Of a stretch of 35,495 nucleotides of DNA, positions 1 through 7,015 are shown piece by piece. The stretch is taken from NCBI GenBank assembly GCA_964542895.1, contig CAZIWT010000018.1, positions 1 to 35,495 of the forward strand, given 5' to 3'. The stretch is from Zymogenus sp964542895 (GTDB lineage: Bacteria; Desulfobacterota; Zymogenia; Zymogenales; Zymogenaceae). Under the pieces are notes generated by a model. The model saw only the letters and a list, made by a program, of their open reading frames with translations. It was not told where the DNA came from and ran no database searches. Within the stretch, counting starts at the first letter, position 1. Each line of letters starts with the position of its first letter. Made by a program: the position numbers and the translations under genes.

Positions 1-130
1 TAATTTTAGGGGAGGTCGGGGGGTGTCAACAATTGGGGGTGTAGGCAATTTGGGGGGGGGAGGAATTGGGGGGGGAAAGATTCAGGGAAAGATGGATGAG
101 GGGGGGATAGATGAGAGGGGGGAGGTCGTT
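1..130 (+). repeat. G-rich degenerate intergenic repeat tract
   Basis: This is low-complexity spacer with many runs of four to nine G on the + strand and few C. Short units of the type GGGGGTGTAGGCAATTT recur with AT-rich joints. The same kind of unit returns at about 16741, 18909 and 33755. No open reading frame or RNA gene is visible. The tract could form G-quadruplexes in DNA or RNA. Its function is unknown. Confidence 0.6.
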
Positions 131-177
131 GATACCGGGTTGCGAATTTCGAATTAATATTTCTTCGGTTTGCAGTG

Positions 178-199
178 GGTAAGGTTTTCGTACCTTGCC
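178..199 (+). promoter_or_regulatory. Leader hairpin upstream of the Ni/Co transporter gene
   Basis: An 8-bp stem, GGTAAGGT pairing with ACCTTGCC with one G-T wobble, closes a 6-base loop 46 bases before the cbiM-like start. A short AATT-TCG-AATT palindrome lies just upstream, near 145-155. I see no cobalamin-riboswitch B12 box and no convincing Ni/Co riboswitch core. The hairpin may be a leader element or an operator; regulation by metal is only a guess. Confidence 0.3.
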
Positions 200-245
200 A
201 AGGCTTAATTCAATAATGCCTGTAAATTAAAAATGGAGGTAACTA

Positions 246-920
246 ATGCACATTCCAGATGGATTTTTATCAACGGGAGTGGCTGCAGCATCCTACGGCG
301 TTTCCGCCGTTACGGGGGCGATAGCCGTTAGAAACGCAAAGAAGAAATTCAGCGAGAAGCTGATTCCCCTGGCCGGAGTCACGGCGGCGTTCATCTTCGC
401 CGCACAGATGATCAATTTTCCCATTGGATTCGGCACCAGCGGACATTTTCTGGGGGCCCTGTTGGCCTGTATCCTGTTAGGCCCTTCGATGGGGTTTTGG
501 ATAATGGCCCTGGTTCTGATCGTCCAGGCCCTCCTGTTCGCCGACGGGGGAATTACCGCCCTGGGGGCAAACGTCCTCAACATGGGACTGATCGGGGGCG
601 TTGTCTGCTACTACATCTATACCGCGGTGGTGAAAATGCTTCCGAAGAACAAGGGATCGCTTTTTGTAATCACGTTTCTTGTGGCATGGTTTTCGGTTCT
701 CCTGGCATCGGCCGTTTGCTCTCTGGAGCTGACCGTTTCCGGGACAATCCCGTTTAAGCTGGTGTTCCCGTCAATGGTGGGATTCCACGCGCTTATCGGC
801 GCCGGAGAAGGCCTGATTACGGCTTCGGTTATATCTTATGTCCTCGCGGCCAGGCCGGACCTCGTTTATGCGGTATCGGATGATTTAAAGATTGAAGACA
901 TGGTAAAGGGGGTGGCTTAA
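246..920 (+). CDS. CbiM/NikM-type substrate-specific component of an ECF cobalt or nickel transporter
   Basis: The 224-residue membrane protein begins MHIPDGFLS, the N-terminal metal-binding signature of the CbiM/NikM family, in which His2 and the free N-terminus help bind Co2+ or Ni2+. A second family motif, GTSGHFLGALL, lies near residues 60-70. About six to seven hydrophobic segments fill the rest, as expected for the S-component in the inner membrane. A good ribosome site (GGAGGT) precedes the ATG. The stop is followed one base later by the next gene, so the two are translationally coupled. The family normally works with a PDGLE or CbiN partner and with the CbiQ/CbiO ATPase module. The partner is next door, but Q and O are absent. 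Cobalt and nickel cannot be told apart by reading alone. Confidence 0.88.
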   Translation: MHIPDGFLSTGVAAASYGVSAVTGAIAVRNAKKKFSEKLIPLAGVTAAFIFAAQMINFPIGFGTSGHFLGALLACILLGPSMGFWIMALVLIVQALLFADGGITALGANVLNMGLIGGVVCYYIYTAVVKMLPKNKGSLFVITFLVAWFSVLLASAVCSLELTVSGTIPFKLVFPSMVGFHALIGAGEGLITASVISYVLAARPDLVYAVSDDLKIEDMVKGVA

Positions 921-921
921 A

Positions 922-1221
922 ATGGCTGAGAAAAAGAAAAAGATCGTCATTGTTGTTCTGTTTATCGTTGCAATTATCGTGGGATTTCTCATATCACCCC
1001 TGGCATCGGGTCACCCGGACGGCCTCGAAAAGGTGGCCGAGTTACTGGGATTTCTGGACCTGGGCGAAGGGGCGGTCTGGGAGAGCTCACCGATGCCCGA
1101 CTATACCATCTTCGGCGATTCGACGGTATCCGGTATGCTGGCGGGGCTGGTCGGCACGATCGTCCTGTTCGGCCTCGGTTTCGGGTTGGGGGCGCTTTTG
1201 AAAAAAGGCAAGGAGGCTTGA
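922..1221 (+). CDS. PDGLE-domain protein (NikN/CbiN-like partner)
   Basis: This 99-residue protein has one N-terminal membrane helix (about residues 6-28), then the motif HPDGLEKVAE that names the PDGLE domain, an extracytoplasmic stretch with the conserved PDY segment, and a second membrane helix near residues 70-92. This two-helix layout is that of NikN and of the C-terminal part of fused NikMN proteins, which assist the metal-binding subunit. It starts one base after the preceding stop. No ATPase or transmembrane coupling gene follows; about 700 bases of spacer come next. The permease may share a coupling module encoded elsewhere. Confidence 0.85.
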   Translation: MAEKKKKIVIVVLFIVAIIVGFLISPLASGHPDGLEKVAELLGFLDLGEGAVWESSPMPDYTIFGDSTVSGMLAGLVGTIVLFGLGFGLGALLKKGKEA

Positions 1222-1416
1222 ACTTAAAGCTCGGCGGGCGACGTCGTCGGTTGATGGGACGGTGAAGCGGGGATGGGATTATAAACCATTAGGTGGTCCG
1301 GGTCGAGTTGACGGGCGGTGGATTGATGGGCGACGGAGTTAAAGGAGGGAAGGTTTGATTTAATTCTTAATTATTCTATCCTCCTTATCGAGGGGCTTGG
1401 TTTTTAGTAAATCTTT
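1222..1416 (+). other. G-rich spacer after the Ni/Co transporter genes
   Basis: No gene is seen. The + strand is rich in G and poor in C, for example in the segment 1300-1350. It leads into the strong hairpin at 1417. It is probably the 3' untranslated part of the transporter transcript. Confidence 0.4.
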
Positions 1417-1485
1417 TTGGTGGTCACGGTTATTCTCCTATAATTCTCGCGGCTGTTCGGCCGGGGAATAATCTGGCCACCTTTT
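1417..1485 (+). terminator. Long-stem intrinsic terminator or structured RNA
   Basis: Bases 1417-1424 (GGTGGTCA) pair with 1472-1479 (TGGCCACC), and bases 1426-1436 pair with 1461-1471. One unpaired C at 1425 separates the two helices, giving about 19 base pairs in all. The loop can form a small CGGC/GCCG stem. A run of five T follows at once. It lies between two convergent genes and marks the place where base composition flips from G-rich to C-rich on the + strand. It reads as a terminator only in the + direction. The long stem and the distance from the last gene leave room for a small structured RNA. Confidence 0.6.
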
Positions 1486-1922
1486 TGTTTTCTGCGTTCG
1501 GATAATCGAGATAATCTCGGCCGCGTCAACGGTTCGAAGCTTGGTAAATGGCCGCCCCTTTCTTTATATGAATTAATCGAACTGAAATTGAAATAGGAGT
1601 ATATATATTACCCATCGCGCCCAACGTTGTTCGCTCAACCCCTTGCCCCTATCGCTATTCCACCCAACCCTTCGATGCCGCTGTGATGTGCCCACTGCAA
1701 CTTTCACCGCCCCGCCCATCGCCCCCAATATTGTCCACCCCACACCCTGACACCGCCATTGTTGAATCCAATATCTTCCTTCTTCCACTATCTGCCGCCC
1801 CAACCCTTGCATCTGATATCATCCACCCCAACCTCTAACGACCCAATTCAGATCACTTGCTGCAATTCCTCCCCCAACTCAAGAGCTCGACGTCCGATTG
1901 AAACGATTACTCCCACGACCCC
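1486..1922. other. Spacer, C-rich on the + strand
   Basis: No credible gene is found. Reading frames that cross it (for example 1573-1812 minus and 1759-1944 plus) have low-complexity products and no ribosome site. The + strand is C-rich and G-poor, so the sense strand of the minus-strand gene that ends at 1923 is the G-rich one. It is probably the untranslated 3' region of that gene. Confidence 0.45.
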
Positions 1923-2534
1923 CTACTTTATATCGAGGACCTGAAATCCCTTTTCCCGCAGCTCCTCGTAGGATTCCGCCCCGCCCTTTTGAATCAGCGT
2001 AATCCCCTCCATTCCGCTCTCGAAAATATCCGAGTGCATTCCCATCGTGGCCGTGAAGATGATGATCTTTTTCGGCTCAACGTATTTAAGGGCGGTGTTT
2101 ATAAAGTCGGTCCCGGACATCTCCGGAAGCACAAGATCGACTATCAGCAGATCAGGCTTTTTCTCCTTGATCGAGTTGAAACCCTCTTCGGCTTTTTCCA
2201 CCTTGACGACCTCCGCGATCTCTTCTTCGAAGAGGTCACCGATCTGCTCCCGTGTAATGCGGGAATCCTCGATGACAAGAACCTTCTTCTGGACCTTCGG
2301 CTTTTGCTTCTTAACCTTCTTTACAACGACCTTCTTTACAAGCTTCGTCTTCTTTTTGGTCGAATTCTCCACGTCATCCAAAACCGGCGTGGCGTCCGCA
2401 TCGAAGCCGAAGATAAACTCGTTTCCACACTGGGAGCATTTGATGGGTCGGGAGCTGCTCTCGGAAATTATCTCCTCGAGATCGAGATAGATCTTTTTAG
2501 CGCATTTTGGACAATTTGTCTCTACAAGACTCAT
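1923..2534 (-). CDS. Zinc-ribbon plus receiver-domain (CheY-like) protein
   Basis: The 203-residue protein has three parts. Residues 8-36 form a small zinc ribbon with two CxxC pairs (Cys8, Cys11, Cys33, Cys36), similar to MJ0042-type fingers. Residues 58-84 are a Lys/Val-rich linker. Residues 85-203 form a response-regulator receiver: acidic pair near Glu89/Asp90, phospho-acceptor Asp133 in LIVDLVLPEMSG, the Thr of IIIFTATMG and the Lys of IQKGGAE. There is no DNA-binding or enzymatic output domain, so it probably acts through protein contacts, like other single-domain receivers. No histidine kinase is nearby. A perfect sigma70 promoter precedes it, so it may be well expressed. The basic linker could bind nucleic acid, but this is not shown. 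Confidence 0.85.
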   Translation of the reverse strand: MSLVETNCPKCAKKIYLDLEEIISESSSRPIKCSQCGNEFIFGFDADATPVLDDVENSTKKKTKLVKKVVVKKVKKQKPKVQKKVLVIEDSRITREQIGDLFEEEIAEVVKVEKAEEGFNSIKEKKPDLLIVDLVLPEMSGTDFINTALKYVEPKKIIIFTATMGMHSDIFESGMEGITLIQKGGAESYEELREKGFQVLDIK

Positions 2535-2564
2535 TGACTGCTACCTTTTTTCTCTGTTTCTACC

Positions 2565-2592
2565 ATTATATTGGAAATATTGGCGGTGTCAA
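2565..2592 (-). promoter_or_regulatory. Consensus sigma70 promoter for the receiver gene
   Basis: On the minus strand TTGACA (2592-2587) is separated by 16 bases from TATAAT (2570-2565). Both hexamers match the consensus perfectly. The predicted start of transcription is near 2558, about 24 bases before the ATG at 2534. Confidence 0.8.
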
Positions 2593-2661
2593 GAGGATAA
2601 GCCGGTTGAATGATTGTGGTTTTCTCGATCAGAATTTTTTTTACCATCCTCACATCTCTCA

Positions 2662-2690
2662 TTGACACTTCAAATAGTTTGTGATAAATC
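2662..2690 (+). promoter_or_regulatory. Promoter for the Sua5/YciO gene
   Basis: TTGACA at 2662-2667 is followed, after 15 to 17 bases, by GATAAA or TAAATC at 2683-2690, with a TG two bases before GATAAA (extended -10 type). Transcription would begin near 2697. This excludes the upstream GTG at 2681 as the start codon and supports the ATG at 2723. Confidence 0.5.
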
Positions 2691-2722
2691 AACAAAATGC
2701 GGAAGGGGGGCCGTGCAGGGTC

Positions 2723-3340
2723 ATGCAGATATACAAAATCAATCCCGACAATCCTCAAAGGCGTCTGATAAGGCTCGTCGTTGAGAGCCTGGAAGACGGT
2801 GCCGTTATCGCTTACCCCACCGATACGATCTACGGTCTCGGTTGCGATATTTACCACAAGGGGGCACTGGAGCGGCTTTACAAGATAAAGGGAAAGGATC
2901 CCAACAAGCCGATGAGCTTCTTGTGCTCCGGGATCAAGGAGATAAGCGAATACGCCCGGGTGGGAAACCAGAACTTCAGGATCATAAACAATCTCGTCCC
3001 GGGGCCGTACACGTTTATACTGGAGCCTTCAAGGACGGTTCCAAAATTGCTGCTCAACAAGAGAAGACACGTTGGCGTCAGGGTGCCGGACAACAACATA
3101 TGCAGGGCCCTCACCGAGGAGCTCGGACGTCCCATAATAACCACGAGCGTGAGAAACCCGGAAAACGAGCTTTTCAACGACGCGGAGGAGATCGCAGACC
3201 GTTTGAAAGGTCAGGTCGACATAGTTATCGACGGCGGGAGGATAGTCCCCCATCACTCTACGATATTAGATCTGACCGGCATAGAGCCGCTTCTTATAAG
3301 GGAGGGGAAAGGAGATTCTTCATTTCTCCTGGAGGATTAG
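2723..3340 (+). CDS. Sua5/YciO/YrdC-family protein (L-threonylcarbamoyladenylate synthase-like)
   Basis: The family makes threonylcarbamoyl-AMP from threonine, bicarbonate and ATP for the t6A base of tRNAs, although the YciO branch may have another role. The protein (205 residues from this ATG) begins MQIYKINPDNPQRRL, very like the start of YciO, and carries AYPTDTIYGLGCD, the Lys-rich nucleotide-binding segment KIKGKDPNKPMS, and VGVRVPDN near residue 110. The length fits the single-domain YciO/YrdC type rather than the longer Sua5. An in-frame GTG at 2681 gives 14 more residues but would fall inside the likely -10 element, so I prefer 2723. The gene is divergent from the receiver gene and stands alone. 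Confidence 0.85.
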   Translation: MQIYKINPDNPQRRLIRLVVESLEDGAVIAYPTDTIYGLGCDIYHKGALERLYKIKGKDPNKPMSFLCSGIKEISEYARVGNQNFRIINNLVPGPYTFILEPSRTVPKLLLNKRRHVGVRVPDNNICRALTEELGRPIITTSVRNPENELFNDAEEIADRLKGQVDIVIDGGRIVPHHSTILDLTGIEPLLIREGKGDSSFLLED

Positions 3341-3772
3341 TCGGCCCTCTTGGATTGAGAGGGACAGCAAAGATTATGAACGGCGGGGATAATCGGTTCG
3401 CCTTGAAGTTGCCGGTGGAGTGATTGTTAAAGCTTGGAAAAGGGTTTCTAATAGGTGGAGGGTATTTAAGCCGGGCCGTGATTTGCGATGAGAGGATGGG
3501 GGTGGTGGGGGGGGTAGAGGTTAGGTCGAAGTCGGCCTTTTAAACGCCGTCCGATGAGTTGTGGATATGCAATCTTCCGGTTTAAGGAGATAAGGTCGTT
3601 TCATACGCACCGCGGCATCGTTTTTTGGTGTTTGGTTTTTCATAGAGGGCCTTGCAGTTAGGGCATTTTATCGGCTCTATTGAGTCACCGAGAGAGCGTG
3701 AAGGTTTTCTAAAGGCGTCAAAGGCCGTCTTAAATATGGTCTGTTACGGTATTATATTTCAGGAGGTCCCAT
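3341..3772 (+). other. Spacer before the aminotransferase cluster
   Basis: The first half (3440-3540) is G-rich on the + strand, like other spacers here, with a run of eight G near 3510. The second half holds a possible zinc-ribbon remnant on the minus strand (separate entry). A TATTAT at 3750-3755 could be a -10 element for the aminotransferase operon, but I find no good -35 partner. Confidence 0.4.
3582..3737 (-). pseudogene. Possible remnant of a small zinc-ribbon protein
   Basis: The minus strand has an open frame of about 51 codons, too short for usual gene calls. It contains DAFRKPSRSLGDSIEPIK, then CPNCKALYEKPNTKK, then one more Cys, and stops at 3582-3584. The CxxC knuckle and the charged flanks look protein-like. 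No ATG, GTG or TTG start exists in frame; the frame opens just after a stop near 3744. Either it is a decayed gene or it is chance. Confidence 0.25.
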
Positions 3773-5053
3773 ATGGGCAAAAAAATGAGTAAGGACGAGC
3801 TCGAGGCGCTGAAACAGCAAACGCTCTCCGATTTTGCGAAGTACGTCAATCCCCAGAAGACACGGGTGCTTAAAAACGCCGGCCTCTCGATAATCGAGGG
3901 AAAGCGTGAGGGGGCGTCGGTCTGGGACATTACGGGGGAAAAATATATAGATTGCATAACGTCCGCCGGCTCTTTTAACGTGGGGAGGAGAAACCCGGAG
4001 GTAGTGGATGTCTTGAGGAAGGCGCTCGACGAATACGACCTGGGCGTATTTCTCCTCTGCAGCAAGCCGAAGGCCGACCTGGCGAAGAAGCTTTCTGAGA
4101 TAACCCCCGGCGACCTCCAGTACACCATGTACGGCAGCGGCGGCGGAGAGGCCAACGATTTCGCCATAAAGCTAGCCAGGGGATTTACGCTGAAGACCGA
4201 GATTGTCTCGACGGTCAAGGCCTACCACGGCCACACCGGTTTTTCCCTGGCGGCCATAGGGAGAGACGAGTACAAGAAGCCCTTCTTCCCGATGGTCCCC
4301 GGCTTCTCCCAGGTCGAATACAACGACATCAAGGCAATGGAGGAGGCGATAACCGAGGACACCGCGGCCGTGATGATAGAGCCGGTTCAGGGGGAGGGGG
4401 GAATATATCCCGCCACGGACGAGTATATGAAGGGCTTGAGAAAGCTGTGCGACGACACTGAGACCCTCCTCATCTTCGACGAGATACAGACCGGCTTCGG
4501 GAGGACCGGGAAGATGTTCTGCTGCGAGCACTCCGGCGTCGTCCCGGACATAATGACGGTGGCGAAATCTATGGGCGGGGCGCTCTATCCGATCTCGGCC
4601 ACGATCTACAAGGAGGAGCTCAACGACTTCGTGATGACCCACGCCTTCACGCACCTCTCCACGTTCGGCGGCTCGGATCTGGGGTGTATCGTGGGGCTTG
4701 CAGTGATCGACTTTCTTATAAAGAACAAAATACCGGAGCACGCCGCGAAGATGGGAGATCGCTTCCAGAAGGGATTCGACGAGCTCCTGAAGAAATACCC
4801 GGAGCTCTTCATAGAAGTGAGGAGAAAGGGCCTAATGATGGGGCTGCAATACACAAACGACAGCATCGGCCCCAGGATGAGCTACCAGCTCGCCCAAAAC
4901 GGCGTCATGGCCATCTACACCGGAAACGAGCCCTCGGTTATGAGGCTCATGCCGACGCTCACGATTCAGCCTGATGAGGTGGATTTTGTCGTCGAGGCGC
5001 TGGACAAGTCGATGGCGGAGATCATGAAGCAGGGGGGGATCGAGGAGTATTGA
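3773..5053 (+). CDS. Class III (omega-type) PLP aminotransferase, copy 1
   Basis: This cytosolic 426-residue enzyme belongs to the class III aminotransferases (fold type I). These move a terminal or alpha amino group to a keto acid such as pyruvate or 2-oxoglutarate. Key parts are the phosphate-binding SGGGEA segment (residues 122-127), YHGHTG (151-156), EPVQGEGG (203-210), the cofactor Asp236 in IFDEIQTGFGRTG, and Lys265 in TVAKSMGG, which forms the Schiff base. A strong ribosome site AGGAGGT lies six bases before the ATG. It opens a long + strand cluster with a close paralogue at 5685, transporters and alanine dehydrogenase. The dehydrogenase suggests pyruvate as amino acceptor. The amino donor is unknown; GABA, taurine, beta-alanine, diamines and lysine are all used in this family. 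Confidence 0.9.
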   Translation: MGKKMSKDELEALKQQTLSDFAKYVNPQKTRVLKNAGLSIIEGKREGASVWDITGEKYIDCITSAGSFNVGRRNPEVVDVLRKALDEYDLGVFLLCSKPKADLAKKLSEITPGDLQYTMYGSGGGEANDFAIKLARGFTLKTEIVSTVKAYHGHTGFSLAAIGRDEYKKPFFPMVPGFSQVEYNDIKAMEEAITEDTAAVMIEPVQGEGGIYPATDEYMKGLRKLCDDTETLLIFDEIQTGFGRTGKMFCCEHSGVVPDIMTVAKSMGGALYPISATIYKEELNDFVMTHAFTHLSTFGGSDLGCIVGLAVIDFLIKNKIPEHAAKMGDRFQKGFDELLKKYPELFIEVRRKGLMMGLQYTNDSIGPRMSYQLAQNGVMAIYTGNEPSVMRLMPTLTIQPDEVDFVVEALDKSMAEIMKQGGIEEY

Positions 5054-5103
5054 TATTTTGGATACGAACCTGTTTCTCAAAGAGCATGTTTTAAGGAGAA
5101 CAA

Positions 5104-5141
5104 TCCTTATAGAGGAATAAGGACTTTAAGAGTTTTTAAAG
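5104..5141 (+). promoter_or_regulatory. Two adjacent hairpins before the SCP2 gene
   Basis: TCCTTAT (5104-5110) pairs with ATAAGGA (5117-5123). Directly after it, CTTTAA (5124-5129) pairs with TTAAAG (5136-5141). The second stem covers the first bases of the ribosome site AAAGGAG used by the gene at 5152. The pair could tune translation or mark an RNA processing site. No protein or metabolite is known to bind it. Confidence 0.3.
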
Positions 5142-5151
5142 GAGATTTTTT

Positions 5152-5511
5152 ATGGCGACATCAGATGAAATAATGGAGGCACTGCAGGATTTCACCGATC
5201 AGTGCAACAACAACAAGCGTCTCAGGAGGATGCAGCGCGACTGGACGAAGGTGCTCCACTACGTTGCGGTGGACACCAAGGACACCTTCTTGATGGACGT
5301 TGTCGAGGGCGAGATAATAAAGACCTCAGCGGGCACCGAGGGGACGCCCGATATAATCGTCGAGGCTGACAGCGAGACAATGTGTGATATGTTCTGGGGT
5401 GACATCAATCCAACCCAGAAATACCTCAAGGGTGAGATAAAGGTCAAGGGAACCCAGGAGGATGTGATGAGGATCGACGCCATCACGGCCGTTATATGGC
5501 CCGATGTTTAG
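5152..5511 (+). CDS. Small SCP2 sterol-carrier-like protein
   Basis: The 119-residue soluble protein resembles a stand-alone SCP2 domain: a helical start (residues 1-30), then beta strands with WTKVLHYVAVDTKDTFLMDVVEGEI, the segment PDIIVEADSETMCDMFWGDINPTQKYLKGEIKVKG and a short C-terminal strand. SCP2 domains have a hydrophobic tunnel for fatty acyl chains, sterols or other lipids. It sits between two paralogous aminotransferases, about 100 bases after the first, with the ribosome site AAAGGAG. Lipid or hydrophobic-ligand binding is known for the family. Its job among amino-group enzymes is unclear; it could shield a hydrophobic intermediate. Confidence 0.8.
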   Translation: MATSDEIMEALQDFTDQCNNNKRLRRMQRDWTKVLHYVAVDTKDTFLMDVVEGEIIKTSAGTEGTPDIIVEADSETMCDMFWGDINPTQKYLKGEIKVKGTQEDVMRIDAITAVIWPDV

Positions 5512-5684
5512 GGCGATGAGGGAAGCGGCGGGAAATTGACAGCGTTAGAATGGGCGGCGGGGACTGTTGCTGTGATGGCAAAGGGAGTTGGAATTGGGTT
5601 GGGTGTGGGGTTAGGAGTGGGGCTGGGAATGGATATAACGCTTTTGGGGATTTATCTCTAACAAATTAGGGCGGAGGTGAAAAG

Positions 5685-6971
5685 ATGTCTATAATCGACG
5701 AAATATTGGGCGAAAAGGACGTAGAGAAGATCAGAAAGGAGACGGAGGTCAACTATCGGGAGTACGTTAATCCCTTTGCGATGAGGATGCTCAAGAACGC
5801 GAGCCTCGATATCATTGAGGGGAGGCGGGAGGGCGCCTCGGTCTGGGATATCTCCGGCGAAAAATATATCGACTGCGTCACCGGCGCGGGTATATTCAAC
5901 GTGGGGAGGCACAACCCGGACGTGGTCGATGCCCTCAAAAAGGCGCTTAGCACCTACGACATGGGGGGATGGATAAGCATCGTCAGGGAGAGGGGACTAT
6001 TGGCAAAGAAGCTCGCGGAGATCACCCCCGGCGACCTCAAGTACTCCCTCTTCTGCTGCGGCGGCGGAGAGGCGATCGAGGTGGCGATAAAGCTCGCCCG
6101 GGGCCACACCGATAAGTCGGAGATAATCTGCATGAATAACGGATACCACGGCGTTACCGGGTTTGCCCTTCCGGCCACCGGTCGGGATGTCTACAAAAAG
6201 CCCTTTGCGCCCCTGACTCCCGGCTACGTCCACGTCCAGTACAACGACCTCAAGGCGGTGGAAGAGGCGATCACCGAGGAGACGGCGGCAGTGATGCTTG
6301 AGCCGATACAGGGGGAGGGCGGGATAATTCCCGCCGATGATGAATATTTAAGGGGATTGAGGGAGCTATGCGACAAGAACGATATGCTCCTCATATTCGA
6401 CGAGGTTCAGACAGCCTTCGGGCGCACCGGGAAGATGTTCTGCGCCGAGCACAGCGGTGTGAATCCCGATATTATGGTTTTGGCAAAATCGCTCTCGGGG
6501 GGGCTCTATCCGATCTCCGCCGCAATCTTCACCGAAGAGATAAGCGACTTTCTGATGACGCACCCGTTTATCATCATAAACTCCTTCGGCGGGACTTCCC
6601 TCGCGTGTCTCGTATCGCTGGCCGCCATCGAATACCTCGAGAAGAACGACCTCCCGGCCCACGCCGAGAAAATGGGAGAGAGGTTTATGGAGGGCCTGAC
6701 CTCGTTGAAGAAGAAATACCCCGACCTTATATTGGACGTTCGGGGGAAGGGATTGATGCTCGGGATAGAGTTTCCGGAGGACAGCATCGGGCCGAGGATG
6801 TCTTACCAGCTCAGGCATAACGGCGTTATCTCTATATATACCTTCAACAACCCGAGAATAATAAGGATCATGCCGACCCTCGTAATTAAGGAGGGGGAGG
6901 TGGACTTTGTGCTTGACGCCCTCGACAAGTCCCTTGCGGAGATTCAGAAGCAGGAGGCGAAAAACAGTTAG
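5685..6971 (+). CDS. Class III (omega-type) PLP aminotransferase, copy 2
   Basis: This 428-residue enzyme is a clear paralogue of the one at 3773 and aligns over its whole length. The cofactor residues are all present: CGGGEA (residues 125-130), YHGVTG (154-159), EPIQGEGG (206-213), Asp239 in IFDEVQTAFGRTG and Lys268 in VLAKSLSGG. The segment before CGGGEA (YDMGGWISIVRERG against YDLGVFLLCSKPKA) differs strongly. In this fold it lies near the substrate pocket, so the two enzymes may prefer different substrates or act as a heteromer. The ribosome site GGAGGTG precedes the ATG. The permease gene follows after 44 bases, which suggests one operon with amino acid or amine uptake. Confidence 0.9.
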   Translation: MSIIDEILGEKDVEKIRKETEVNYREYVNPFAMRMLKNASLDIIEGRREGASVWDISGEKYIDCVTGAGIFNVGRHNPDVVDALKKALSTYDMGGWISIVRERGLLAKKLAEITPGDLKYSLFCCGGGEAIEVAIKLARGHTDKSEIICMNNGYHGVTGFALPATGRDVYKKPFAPLTPGYVHVQYNDLKAVEEAITEETAAVMLEPIQGEGGIIPADDEYLRGLRELCDKNDMLLIFDEVQTAFGRTGKMFCAEHSGVNPDIMVLAKSLSGGLYPISAAIFTEEISDFLMTHPFIIINSFGGTSLACLVSLAAIEYLEKNDLPAHAEKMGERFMEGLTSLKKKYPDLILDVRGKGLMLGIEFPEDSIGPRMSYQLRHNGVISIYTFNNPRIIRIMPTLVIKEGEVDFVLDALDKSLAEIQKQEAKNS

Positions 6972-7015
6972 AAGAAGATAAAGGTTAATCTCAAAATATT
7001 AAAGGGGGAATTTAT

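Noticed and set aside
121..245. Cobalamin or Ni/Co riboswitch before the CbiM-like gene
   Set aside because: The conserved B12 box and the expected multi-stem core are not visible; only one simple hairpin is seen.
1573..1944. Small reading frames in the C-rich spacer on both strands
   Set aside because: Low-complexity products, no ribosome sites and a composition bias that creates open frames by chance.
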